Made by a program: the position numbers and the translations under genes. This document shows positions 43,898 to 51,939 of a stretch of 64,000 nt of DNA, in pieces. The stretch comes from DAOTWC01 sp048499435 (GTDB lineage Bacteria > Chloroflexota > Anaerolineae > Aggregatilineales > Phototrophicaceae): NCBI GenBank assembly GCA_048499435.1, contig JASNZW010000001.1:496001-560000 (forward strand), in the 5' to 3' direction. The notes under the pieces are model-generated. The model worked only from the letters and a program-made list of their open reading frames with translations, made no database searches and was not told the DNA's origin. Each line of letters starts with the position of its first letter. Position 1 is the first letter of the stretch.

Positions 43898-44107
43898 ATG
43901 CGCAAAGTGCTGCAGCCCGACGTCATTATCCTGATTATCATCACCGCCGCGATCGTGATCGTGGCGCTCAACCAGACGGTGACGGTGGACATCTTCAATG
44001 CCGAGCCGGTCCCCGCCGCTGAAGCGCCGGCGGCGGACGCCACCAGCGAGGCCGCGCCCGCCGAAAACGCCGCGACTGCCGAGGCCACCGCGGAAGCCGG
44101 GTCATAA
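43898..44107 (+). CDS. Small membrane protein with Ala/Glu tail
   Basis: A 69-residue protein: residues 8-25 form one hydrophobic helix (DVIILIIITAAIVIVALNQ), followed by a short segment and a low-complexity Ala/Glu/Pro tail. GAAAGGA lies about 9 bp before the ATG and a TACAAT -10-like box is at 43850-43855. The helix plus VALNQ..TVDIFN resembles LapA-type small membrane proteins. It is 1 bp from the hydantoinase start. The function is unknown. Confidence 0.6.
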   Translation: MRKVLQPDVIILIIITAAIVIVALNQTVTVDIFNAEPVPAAEAPAADATSEAAPAENAATAEATAEAGS

Positions 44108-44108
44108 C

Positions 44109-45584
44109 ATGGGCACGCTGTTCAAGGGTGGGGTGCTGTTAACCGCGCAGCAGGCCGCGCTGGGCGACCTGCTGATTGAGGGCGAGCAGATCGTCGGCAG
44201 CGCGCCAGATATCCCTGCCGCTGGCCACACAGTGGTGGACTGCGCCGGGCTGTACGTCATGCCGGGCGGGATTGACGTGCACACACACCTGGATATGCCG
44301 CTGACCGGCACGGCCAGCAACGATGACTTTGAAACCGGCGGGCGGGCGGCGGCCTTCGGCGGCACAACCACCGTACTTGACTTCGCCAGCCAGCCGCGCG
44401 GCGGCACGCTGGCCGCCGGGCTGGCGCTGTGGCGGCGCAAGGCCGAGCGCGCCGTCATTGACTACGGCTTCCACATGACCATCACCGACGCGCGCGACGA
44501 CGCGCTGGCCGAAATCCCGGCCATGCGCGCCGCCGGCATCACCACGCTCAAGGTGCTGATGGCCTACAAAGGCCGCATCATGGTGGACGACACGGCGCTG
44601 TTCCGCACGCTGCGCGCCGCCCGCCAGCACGACATGCTGGTGCTGGTCCACTGTGAAAACGGCGACGTGGAGTATGAGCTGCGCCACGAGCTGCTGGCCG
44701 CCGGCTACACCGCCCCCATCTACCACGCCGCCTCACGCCCGCCAGAGATCGAAGGCGAGGCCACCAACCGCGCGATCATGATGGCCGGGCTGACCGGCTG
44801 CCCGCTGTACGTCGTCCACGTGACGTGCGCCCAGTCGGCGGCGGCGCTGCGGCAGGGCCGCGCCCTGGGCCACCCGGTGATGGGCGAATCGTGCGTGCAG
44901 TATTTCCACCTCACGGCGGCTGAGCACCTGGCGCAGCCCGATTTCAACGGCGCGAAGTACGTCTGCTCGCCGCCTATCCGCAGCGCGCGCGACCACGCCG
45001 CGCTGTGGGACGCGCTGGCCGACAACACCCTCCAGGTCGTCAGCACCGATCACTGCCCGTTCTGGCTGGCGGGCGGCGCTGGCCCCTGGCGCGAGTGGTC
45101 CGCCGCGCACGACGATAACCAGTGGCCAGAGTATGAAGCGCAGGACCCGTCCTATCGCCGGCCCGGCAAAGAGCTGGGGCGCGGCGATTTCACGCAGATG
45201 CCCAACGGCCTGCCAGGGATCGAGGACCGGCTGCGCGTCATGTGGCACAGCGGCGTCAACAGCGGGCGCATCACGCCGCAGCGTTTTGTTGAACTCCACT
45301 GCACCAACCCGGCGCGCATCTTCGGGCTGTACCCGCGCAAGGGCGCGCTGCTGCCCGGCGCTGACGCCGACATCGTGCTGTGGGACCCGGCGCAGGCGCG
45401 CACGATCAGCGCCGCCAGCCATCACATGCGCGTGGACTACAACTGTTACGAGGGCATGGCGGTGCGCGGCGGCCCGACACAGGTCTATCTGCGCGGGCGA
45501 AAGATCGTGGACGGCGACCGCTGGCTGGGCGCGCGCGGCGGCGGGCGCTATCTGGCGCGGACAGCGCCGCCGCTGGTGCTGTGA
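44109..45584 (+). CDS. Dihydropyrimidinase/hydantoinase-family amidohydrolase
   Basis: Cyclic amidase of the D-hydantoinase/dihydropyrimidinase family, 491 residues, cytoplasmic. GGIDVHTHLD holds the first metal histidines, TLKVLMAYKGR the carboxylated bridging lysine, CENGD and HVTCAQSAAA further metal ligands, and STDHCPF the catalytic Asp. Length and motifs are complete, so it should be active on dihydropyrimidines or related hydantoins. The start at 44109 follows the small membrane-protein stop by 1 bp; an ORF extension upstream overlaps that gene in another frame. Other pyrimidine-degradation genes are absent. Confidence 0.9.
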   Translation: MGTLFKGGVLLTAQQAALGDLLIEGEQIVGSAPDIPAAGHTVVDCAGLYVMPGGIDVHTHLDMPLTGTASNDDFETGGRAAAFGGTTTVLDFASQPRGGTLAAGLALWRRKAERAVIDYGFHMTITDARDDALAEIPAMRAAGITTLKVLMAYKGRIMVDDTALFRTLRAARQHDMLVLVHCENGDVEYELRHELLAAGYTAPIYHAASRPPEIEGEATNRAIMMAGLTGCPLYVVHVTCAQSAAALRQGRALGHPVMGESCVQYFHLTAAEHLAQPDFNGAKYVCSPPIRSARDHAALWDALADNTLQVVSTDHCPFWLAGGAGPWREWSAAHDDNQWPEYEAQDPSYRRPGKELGRGDFTQMPNGLPGIEDRLRVMWHSGVNSGRITPQRFVELHCTNPARIFGLYPRKGALLPGADADIVLWDPAQARTISAASHHMRVDYNCYEGMAVRGGPTQVYLRGRKIVDGDRWLGARGGGRYLARTAPPLVL

Positions 45585-45625
45585 GCGCCGCCCTTCCCCT
45601 TTAACAGCCGCAAAGGAGCCGCACG

Positions 45626-45931
45626 ATGCACGTTACGCTGGTCTATGTTCACGTTTTGCCGGAGCACGTCGAGGCGTTCATTGAGGCGGCGCAGACCAAC
45701 GCCCGCCACAGCGTCCTGGAGCCGGGCATCGCCCGCTTCGATGTGATCCAGCAGCAGGACGACCCGACACGCTTCGTCCTGGTGGAGGTCTACCGCACGC
45801 CAGAAGCCCCCGCCGCGCACCGGGAAACGGCGCATTACCAGACCTGGCGCGACACGGTGGCGAACATGATGGCCGAGCCGCGTTACGCCGTCATCCACAC
45901 ACCGCTGTTCCCGGACGAGGCCGGCTGGTAG
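45626..45931 (+). CDS. LsrG-like antibiotic biosynthesis monooxygenase-fold protein
   Basis: A 101-residue dimeric ferredoxin-like protein of the ABM family. The pattern MHVTLVYVHVLPEHVEAFIEA, NARHSVLEPGIARFDVIQQ, FVLVEVYRT, HRETAHYQTWRDTV and the C-terminal PRYAVIHTPLFP is close to LsrG, the phospho-AI-2 isomerase, although other ABM enzymes share it. No lsr operon is nearby. AAAGGAG precedes the ATG. Confidence 0.78.
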   Translation: MHVTLVYVHVLPEHVEAFIEAAQTNARHSVLEPGIARFDVIQQQDDPTRFVLVEVYRTPEAPAAHRETAHYQTWRDTVANMMAEPRYAVIHTPLFPDEAGW

Positions 45932-45946
45932 GGGCGCGCGCCGATA

Positions 45947-45975
45947 TAGACTCGCCCCTGGTTTGGTGCTATACT
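45947..45975 (+). promoter_or_regulatory. Promoter of the polysaccharide operon
   Basis: TAGACT (45947-45952), 17 bp, TATACT (45970-45975). It is 28 bp upstream of the first gene of the operon. Confidence 0.6.
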
Positions 45976-46002
45976 GCGTGGGCCTGAGCCAGCGAGGACG
46001 CC

Positions 46003-47058
46003 ATGCCCGAAGTCATGCAGTTCGTGCCGATTCTGGCGGTCGGCTTTGCGGCGGCGTTGGGCCTCACGCCGCTGTCGCGCCAGATCGCCATGCGCTTCGG
46101 CGTGGTGGACAAGCCTAACCAGCGCAAAATTCACCTGGACAGCAAGCCGCTGATGGGCGGCCTGGCGATCTACGTGGCGCTGGCGCTGGCGGTGGTGCTG
46201 TTCAGCCCGCCGCGCCACCTGCGCGAGCTGGGCGCGGTGCTGGCCGGGGCGGCGGCGCTGGCGCTAGTCGGCCTGCTTGACGATCGCTACGGCCTCAGCG
46301 CCCGGCTGCGGCTGGGCGTGCAGGGGCTGGCCGCGCTGGGCCTGGTCGCCTTCGGCATCCGCATGAACCTCACCGGCCTGCCGCTGCTGGACGCCGGCGT
46401 CACGGTTGTGTGGGTGGTGACGCTCACCAACGCCGCCAATTTCATGGATAACATGGACGGCCTCACCGCCACCTTCAGCGCCATCGCCGCTTTCTTCTGC
46501 ATGGTTATCGCCATCGCGCAGGGCCTCAGCCTGGTGAGCAGCCTGGCCGCCGCGCTGCTGGGCAGCGCGCTCGGCTTCCTGGTGTACAACTTCAACCCGT
46601 CCAGCACCTTCATGGGCGACATGGGCGCGCTGCCGCTGGGCTTTATCCTGGCGGTGCTGGCGCTCAAGCTCCAGTTTACGCAGCCGTTCAGCGTCTACTG
46701 GCTGGCGCCGGTGCTGGTGCTGGCGCTGCCGCTGTTCGACATCACGCTGGTGGTGGTCACGCGCCTGTCTGAAGGCCGGTCGCCGGCGCAGGCCGGCAAG
46801 GATCACACCTCGCACCGGCTGATGAGCCTGGGCCTCAGCCAGCGGCAGACGCTGTTCGCGCTGGCGGCGGCCTGCGCGCTGTTTGGCGCGCTGGGTCTGC
46901 TGGTCAGCGCCGCCCCGCCCGACGCGGCGCTGCGGCTGGGCGTGTTCGGCCTGCTGCTGCTGGCGGCGCTGTTCGTCCTGATGATGTGGGTGCGGCGGCG
47001 TTTTCAGCAGCCCGCGCCAAAGCCAGCGGGCTGGCCAGGGACAGGTCCGCATCGCTAA
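46003..47058 (+). CDS. Undecaprenyl-phosphate sugar-1-phosphate transferase (WecA/TagO-like)
   Basis: Integral membrane initiating transferase of the MraY/WecA family, 351 residues, about ten helices. It should load GlcNAc-1-phosphate or a related sugar onto undecaprenyl phosphate. VDKPNQRKIHLDSKPLMGGLAI, GLLDDRYGLSARLRL, the catalytic NAANFMDNMDGLTA and STFMGDMGALPLGF are present. The last motif usually reads MGDSGSL, so Ser is Met here. DHTSHRLMSLGLSQRQTL is the C-terminal carbohydrate-recognition loop. It is the first gene of a six-gene assembly operon. Confidence 0.92.
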   Translation: MPEVMQFVPILAVGFAAALGLTPLSRQIAMRFGVVDKPNQRKIHLDSKPLMGGLAIYVALALAVVLFSPPRHLRELGAVLAGAAALALVGLLDDRYGLSARLRLGVQGLAALGLVAFGIRMNLTGLPLLDAGVTVVWVVTLTNAANFMDNMDGLTATFSAIAAFFCMVIAIAQGLSLVSSLAAALLGSALGFLVYNFNPSSTFMGDMGALPLGFILAVLALKLQFTQPFSVYWLAPVLVLALPLFDITLVVVTRLSEGRSPAQAGKDHTSHRLMSLGLSQRQTLFALAAACALFGALGLLVSAAPPDAALRLGVFGLLLLAALFVLMMWVRRRFQQPAPKPAGWPGTGPHR

Positions 47059-47075
47059 CTGCCGGAGACGCGCTT

Positions 47076-48011
47076 GTGACTGAAACGTATGTTGTGACCG
47101 GCGGCGCTGGTTTTATCGGCTCGCATCTGGTGGCGCGGCTGCTGCGCGACGGCCACCGCGTGCGCGTGGTGGACAACCTCGCGACGGGCCGCCGCGAAAA
47201 CCTGGCCCACCTGGACGGCTTCACCTTCTACGAAGCCAGCGTGACCGACCGCGCCGCCCTGGACGAAGCCTGCGCCGGCGCGGACTACGTGCTGCACCAG
47301 GCGGCGCTGCCGTCTGTCCCGCGCAGCATTGACGACCCGCTGACGACGCACGATTACAACGCGACCGGCACGCTGATGGTGCTGCAGGCGGCCCGCGCCG
47401 CCGGCGTGAAGCGGGTGGTCTACGCGGCGTCGTCCTCCGCTTACGGCGACATCGAAGGCGACTACAAGGACGAGGCCATGCCGCCCAACCCGCTGTCGCC
47501 CTACGCTGTCGCCAAGCTGACCGGCGAGTATTACTGCCGCGTGTTCACCACCGTGTACGGCCTGGAGACGGTCGCGCTGCGCTATTTCAACGTGTTCGGC
47601 CCGCGCCAGGACCCGACTTCGCGTTACGCCGCCGTGATCCCGCTGTTCATCACCGCGATGCTGGACGGCCAGCCGCCAACCATTTACGGTGACGGCCAGC
47701 AGTCGCGCGATTTCACCTATATTGACAACGTGGTGGCCGGCAACCTGCTGGCGGCGAAAACGCCCGCCGCCGCCGGGCACGTCCTTAACCTGGCGACCGG
47801 CAGCCGTATCACGCTGCTGGCGCTGGTGGACAAGCTCAACGCGCTGCTGGGGACGGCCATCGCGCCGCGGCACGCCGCGCCGCGCCCCGGCGACGTGCGC
47901 CACTCGCGCGCAGCCATTGACCGCGCCCGCGCCCTGCTGGGCTACACGCCGCCGGTGGATTTCGACACCGGGCTGGCGCGCACGCTGGCGTGGTATCAGG
48001 CCAGGGGCTGA
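47076..48011 (+). CDS. NAD-dependent sugar-nucleotide epimerase
   Basis: Extended short-chain dehydrogenase of the UDP-glucose/GlcNAc 4-epimerase type, 311 residues. YVVTGGAGFIGSHLVARLL binds NAD, VDNLATGRRENL contacts the cofactor, and SSSAYGD with SPYAVAKLTGEYYC give the Ser/Tyr-x3-Lys catalytic set. RYFNVFGPRQDP and DGQQSRDFTYIDNVV follow. The GTG start has CCGGAG 9 bp upstream. It supplies nucleotide sugars to the neighbouring glycosyltransferases. Confidence 0.93.
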   Translation: MTETYVVTGGAGFIGSHLVARLLRDGHRVRVVDNLATGRRENLAHLDGFTFYEASVTDRAALDEACAGADYVLHQAALPSVPRSIDDPLTTHDYNATGTLMVLQAARAAGVKRVVYAASSSAYGDIEGDYKDEAMPPNPLSPYAVAKLTGEYYCRVFTTVYGLETVALRYFNVFGPRQDPTSRYAAVIPLFITAMLDGQPPTIYGDGQQSRDFTYIDNVVAGNLLAAKTPAAAGHVLNLATGSRITLLALVDKLNALLGTAIAPRHAAPRPGDVRHSRAAIDRARALLGYTPPVDFDTGLARTLAWYQARG

Positions 48012-48018
48012 CGCGCGC

Positions 48019-49170
48019 ATGAGCGTTGTTCACATCATTAAAATCACCGGTGTCGCCGGGGCGGAAAAACACCTGCTGCTGCTGACGGCGGGACTGCGCG
48101 CGCGCGGCCTGAACCCGCAGATCATCACGCTGATCGAACCGGGCAGGCCGGTCCCGGCCTTCCAAGCGGCCGCCGCTGGCCACGATGTCCCGGTGCATGA
48201 GCTGATGATTCATGCGGACGCCGACCCAACGCTGCTGCTGCGCCTGCGCCACACGCTGCGCCTGCTGCGCCCGTGCATCGTCCACACCCACCTGCTGCAC
48301 GCCGACGTGTATGGCATCCCGGCGGCGCGGCTGGCGGGCGCGCCGCTGGTGATCACCAGCCGCCACAACGACAACGCCTTCCGGCGCAGCGGCGGCATCC
48401 GCCGGGTGAACCGCGCGCTGTGGGCCGGGGTGAACGCCGGCATCGCCATTTCGGAGTCGATCGGGCGCTTCGCCGTTGAAGTGGAGGGCGCGCCCGCCGC
48501 TAAGGTCCGCGTGATTCCCTACGGCCTGCCCCTGACGCCGCGCACGCCTGCCGAGCGCGCCGCGCAGCGCCAGGCGGTGCGCGACGAACTTGGCGCCGGC
48601 CCGGATGATCTGCTGGCCGGCATGGCCTGCCGCCTTGTCGAGCAGAAGGGCGTGAGCTATGGCATCCGCGCCTTCGCGCAGGTGAGCGCGCAGCACGCCA
48701 GCGCCCGGCTGGTGATCGCCGGGGACGGCCCGCTGCGCCCGGCGCTGGAGGCCGAAGCGCGCGCTGCCGGCGTCGCTGACCGCGTGCGCTTCCTGGGCTG
48801 GCGCGACGACGTGCCGCGCCTGCTGGCCGGGCTGGATGTGCTGCTCATGCCGAGCCTGTGGGAGGGCTTCGGCCTGGTCATCCTGGAGGCGATGAGCCAG
48901 CGCCTGCCGGTTATCGCCAGCCGCGTGAGCGCCATCCCCGAAATCGTGGCCGACGGCGAAACCGGCCTGCTGGTCCCCGCGCGCGACGCGGACGCGCTGG
49001 CCGGGGCGCTGGCGCTGCTGCTGGGCGACTACGGCCTGCGCCGTCACCTGGGCCTGCTGGCCGAAGAGCGCCTGGAAACGCGCTTCAGCCCTGACCGCAT
49101 GGTGAGCGCGACGGTCGCGCTCTACAATGACCTGCTGCGCGGCACACGAGCCGCAAAGGACTGCCTGTGA
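48019..49170 (+). CDS. GT4-family glycosyltransferase
   Basis: Cytoplasmic GT-B glycosyltransferase of 383 residues. The acceptor domain opens with GVAGAEKHLLLL; the donor domain has CRLVEQKGVSYGIRAF, VIAGDGPLRPALE and the nucleotide-sugar signature LLMPSLWEGFGLVILEAMSQRLPVIAS (ExxxxxxxE). The specific sugar is unknown. Gene order and 7-bp spacing from the epimerase place it in surface-polysaccharide assembly. Confidence 0.9.
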   Translation: MSVVHIIKITGVAGAEKHLLLLTAGLRARGLNPQIITLIEPGRPVPAFQAAAAGHDVPVHELMIHADADPTLLLRLRHTLRLLRPCIVHTHLLHADVYGIPAARLAGAPLVITSRHNDNAFRRSGGIRRVNRALWAGVNAGIAISESIGRFAVEVEGAPAAKVRVIPYGLPLTPRTPAERAAQRQAVRDELGAGPDDLLAGMACRLVEQKGVSYGIRAFAQVSAQHASARLVIAGDGPLRPALEAEARAAGVADRVRFLGWRDDVPRLLAGLDVLLMPSLWEGFGLVILEAMSQRLPVIASRVSAIPEIVADGETGLLVPARDADALAGALALLLGDYGLRRHLGLLAEERLETRFSPDRMVSATVALYNDLLRGTRAAKDCL

Positions 49171-49625
49171 CCAGCACCGACACAGCCCGCGCGCGCGCCG
49201 TCTATGGTCGCATCACTGCCGACGCCCGCCGCACCAACGGCCCGCTGCTGCGGCGCTGCGCGCTGACAATCGCGCCGCCGTTCGTTGTGTTCGTGCTGGC
49301 GGGGGCGGCCAGCGCCTTCCTGCGCACGTACTTCGCGGCCCAGTTCAACGACCCCGGCCTGAACACGCTCACGTTTATCTCGACGACGCTGCTCACGCTG
49401 GCGCTGACGTGGTGGGCGTGGCGGTACTGCGAACGGCGCTTCGGCGGGCTGCGCGCGCTGCGCCTGATGTTTGAGGTGCTGCGCGGCATGAGCGCGCTCG
49501 AAACCGGGTTTAAGGCGGCGGACCGCGGCGAGGCGCTGCCGCTGGCCGAGGCCGCTGACCGCACGCAGGCGGCCTGGTCGCGCCTGCTCGGCCATCTGGG
49601 GCTGCCGCCGACGGAGCGCCCATGA
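49167..49625 (+). CDS. Membrane protein inside the polysaccharide operon
   Basis: A 152-residue protein of unknown family with two membrane helices (about residues 34-52 and 69-88) and charged tails. It begins at a GTG overlapping the previous stop by four bases and ends in an ATGA overlap with the next glycosyltransferase. The tight coupling on both sides implies a shared task in polysaccharide assembly; no domain was recognised. Confidence 0.65.
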   Translation: MTSTDTARARAVYGRITADARRTNGPLLRRCALTIAPPFVVFVLAGAASAFLRTYFAAQFNDPGLNTLTFISTTLLTLALTWWAWRYCERRFGGLRALRLMFEVLRGMSALETGFKAADRGEALPLAEAADRTQAAWSRLLGHLGLPPTERP

Positions 49626-50761
49626 CGCGCCTGCTGTACCTGGTCAACATCCCGCGCTTTTTCGTGTCGCACCGGCTGCCGCTGGCGCTGGCGGCGCGCG
49701 CCGCCGGCTATGAGGTGCACGTCGCCACCGCCGGCGACGACGCGCCCAACATCGCGGCTATTCACGACGCCGGGCTGCCGTTCCACCCGCTGCCGCTGCG
49801 CCAGCACGGCACAAATCCGCTGCAGGAAGCGGCCGCCGCCCGCGCCATCCTGGGCCTGTACCGCCGCCTGCGGCCAGATCTCGTGCACCAGGTGACGATC
49901 AAGGCGGTGCTGTACGGCGGCGCGGCGGCGCGGCTGGCGCGCGTGCCGGCGGTGGTCAACGCCGTGACCGGCCTGGGCTACGTGTTCACCGAGGACGGCG
50001 CAAAGGCCACCCTGCTGCGCGCCGGGGCCAGCGCCGCCTACCGGCTGGCCTTCAGCCACCCCAACAGCCTGACGATCTTCCAGAACCCTGACGACCTGGC
50101 GCAGTTTGTCGGGCATCGTCTGCTGCCGCCAGAGCGCGCCGTCCTCATTCGAGGATCAGGCGTGGACATGGCTGAGTTCCAGCCGCAGCCGGAGGCAGAC
50201 GGCCCGCCGGTGGTGCTGTACGCCGGGCGGCTGCTGTGGTCGAAAGGCGTCGGCGAGTTCGTGGAGGCGGCGCGGCTGCTGCGCGCGGCGGGCGTGAACG
50301 CGCGCTTCGCCATCGTCGGCTACGGCGAGCCGGGCAGCCCGGCCAACGTGCCGCCGGCGATGCTGGCCGCCTGGGGCGCGGCGGGCGCGGTTGAGCTGTG
50401 GGGCCGCCGCAGCGACATGCCGCAGGTCTACGCGCAGGCGCACATCGTCTGCCTGCCGTCCTACCGCGAGGGGATTCCGCGCGTGCTGATCGAGGCCGGG
50501 GCGTGCGGGCGCGCCGTCGTGGCAGCGGACGTCCCCGGCAGCCGCGATATCGTGCGCGACGGCGAAAACGGCCTGCTGGTCCCGCCGCGCGACGCGCCCG
50601 CGCTGGCCGCCGCGCTGCGCCGGCTGATCGAGGACAGCGCGCTGCGACGCCGCCTGGGGGCGCGCGGGCGCGAGATCGCCCACGCGGAGTACGCCTTCGA
50701 GCAGGTGGCCGCCGCGACGCTGGCGGTCTACGCGCGGCTGCTGGCCGCGGCGCGCCCATGA
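49622..50761 (+). CDS. GT4-family glycosyltransferase (second)
   Basis: GT-B glycosyltransferase, 379 residues. N-terminal LVNIPRFFVSHRLPLALAARAAGYEVHVAT, LRPDLVHQVTIKAVLYGGAAARLA and VNAVTGLGYVF resemble enzymes of O-antigen and capsule loci that add GalNAc or related sugars. The donor signature is IVCLPSYREGIPRVLIEAGACGRAVVA. Four-base ATGA overlaps link it to both neighbours. The sugar is not predictable. Confidence 0.9.
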   Translation: MTRLLYLVNIPRFFVSHRLPLALAARAAGYEVHVATAGDDAPNIAAIHDAGLPFHPLPLRQHGTNPLQEAAAARAILGLYRRLRPDLVHQVTIKAVLYGGAAARLARVPAVVNAVTGLGYVFTEDGAKATLLRAGASAAYRLAFSHPNSLTIFQNPDDLAQFVGHRLLPPERAVLIRGSGVDMAEFQPQPEADGPPVVLYAGRLLWSKGVGEFVEAARLLRAAGVNARFAIVGYGEPGSPANVPPAMLAAWGAAGAVELWGRRSDMPQVYAQAHIVCLPSYREGIPRVLIEAGACGRAVVAADVPGSRDIVRDGENGLLVPPRDAPALAAALRRLIEDSALRRRLGARGREIAHAEYAFEQVAAATLAVYARLLAAARP

Positions 50762-51939
50762 GCGCCCCGCCGATCCGCGTGATGCGCATCATCACCCGGC
50801 TGAACGTGGGCAGCCCGGCCATGCACGCCGTCCTGCTGGCGCAGCGCCTCGGCCCGCCGGAGTACGAGAGCGTGCTGGTCTGCGGGGCCAACCAGCCCAG
50901 CGGCGGCAGCATGGCCTATTTCGCCGCCGAGCACGGCATCGAGCCTATCTATATCAGCGAGCTGGGCGACGCGCTGGACCCGCTGACGACGCTGCGGCTG
51001 GTGCGGCGGCTGTACCTGTTGATACGCCAGCACCGGCCCGATATCGTGCACACGCACATGGCGCGCGCGGGCTTCGCCGGGCGGGCGGCGGCGCGGCTGG
51101 CGGGCACGCCGGTTGTCGTCCACACGTTTCACGGCCACGTGTTCAGCGGCGAGTTCAACCCGGCCAGCACGCGCCTGTTCATCGCGCTGGAGCGGCTGGC
51201 GGCCCGCTGGTCAGACACGATCATCACGCAGACGCAGAGCACGCGCCGCGAGCTGGCCGAGGTCTACCATGTGGCGCGCCAGGGCCGCATGACTATTCTG
51301 CCGCTGGGGCTGGACCTGGACACCTTCGCCCAGACGCCGCGCGGCCTGGGGACGTTCCGCCAGCAGTGGGGTATCGCGCCCGACGCGCCGCTGATCGGCA
51401 TTGTCGGGCGCATGGTGACGGTCAAAAATCACGCGCTGTTTCTCGACGCCGCCGCGTTGATTCGGGCGCAGCAGCCCGCCGCGCGCTTTGCCATCGTCGG
51501 CGACGGCGAAACGCGCGCCGAGATCGAAGCGCAGCTTGACCGGCTCGGCCTGCGCGACTGCACCGTGCTGACCGGCTGGCAGCGCGATATCGCGCCGCTG
51601 TACAGCGACCTGGACGTGCTGGTGAACAGCAGCGTCAGCGAAGGCACGCCGACGCCGATTATCGAAGCGCTGACAGTCGGCTGCCCGATCGTGGCGACGG
51701 CGGTTGGCGGCGTGCCCGACCTGCTGAGCCACGGCAGCCTGGGGCGGCTGGTGCTGCCCGGCAGCGCTGAGTCGCTGGCGGACGCGGTGCTGCAAACGCT
51801 GGCAGAGCCGCCGCAGGGCGCGCACGCCCGCGCGGCGATGCTCAACCGCTACGGTATTGACCGGCTGGTGACGGACCTGGACAGCCTGTATCACGGCCTG
51901 CTGGCGAAAAAGGGGCGCGCGGCCCCGCCAGCGCCCTAA
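50758..51939 (+). CDS. GT4-family glycosyltransferase (third)
   Basis: GT-B glycosyltransferase, 393 residues, last gene of the operon. VMRIITRLNVGSPAMHAVLLAQRL, RPDIVHTHMARAGFAGRAAARLAG, HTFHGHVF and the donor segment VNSSVSEGTPTPIIEALTVGCPIVAT are typical. The frame continues upstream into the previous gene, but the ATG at 50758 lies in an ATGA overlap and starts the conserved domain. Its stop shares CTAA with the convergent aldehyde dehydrogenase. Confidence 0.9.
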   Translation: MSAPPIRVMRIITRLNVGSPAMHAVLLAQRLGPPEYESVLVCGANQPSGGSMAYFAAEHGIEPIYISELGDALDPLTTLRLVRRLYLLIRQHRPDIVHTHMARAGFAGRAAARLAGTPVVVHTFHGHVFSGEFNPASTRLFIALERLAARWSDTIITQTQSTRRELAEVYHVARQGRMTILPLGLDLDTFAQTPRGLGTFRQQWGIAPDAPLIGIVGRMVTVKNHALFLDAAALIRAQQPAARFAIVGDGETRAEIEAQLDRLGLRDCTVLTGWQRDIAPLYSDLDVLVNSSVSEGTPTPIIEALTVGCPIVATAVGGVPDLLSHGSLGRLVLPGSAESLADAVLQTLAEPPQGAHARAAMLNRYGIDRLVTDLDSLYHGLLAKKGRAAPPAP

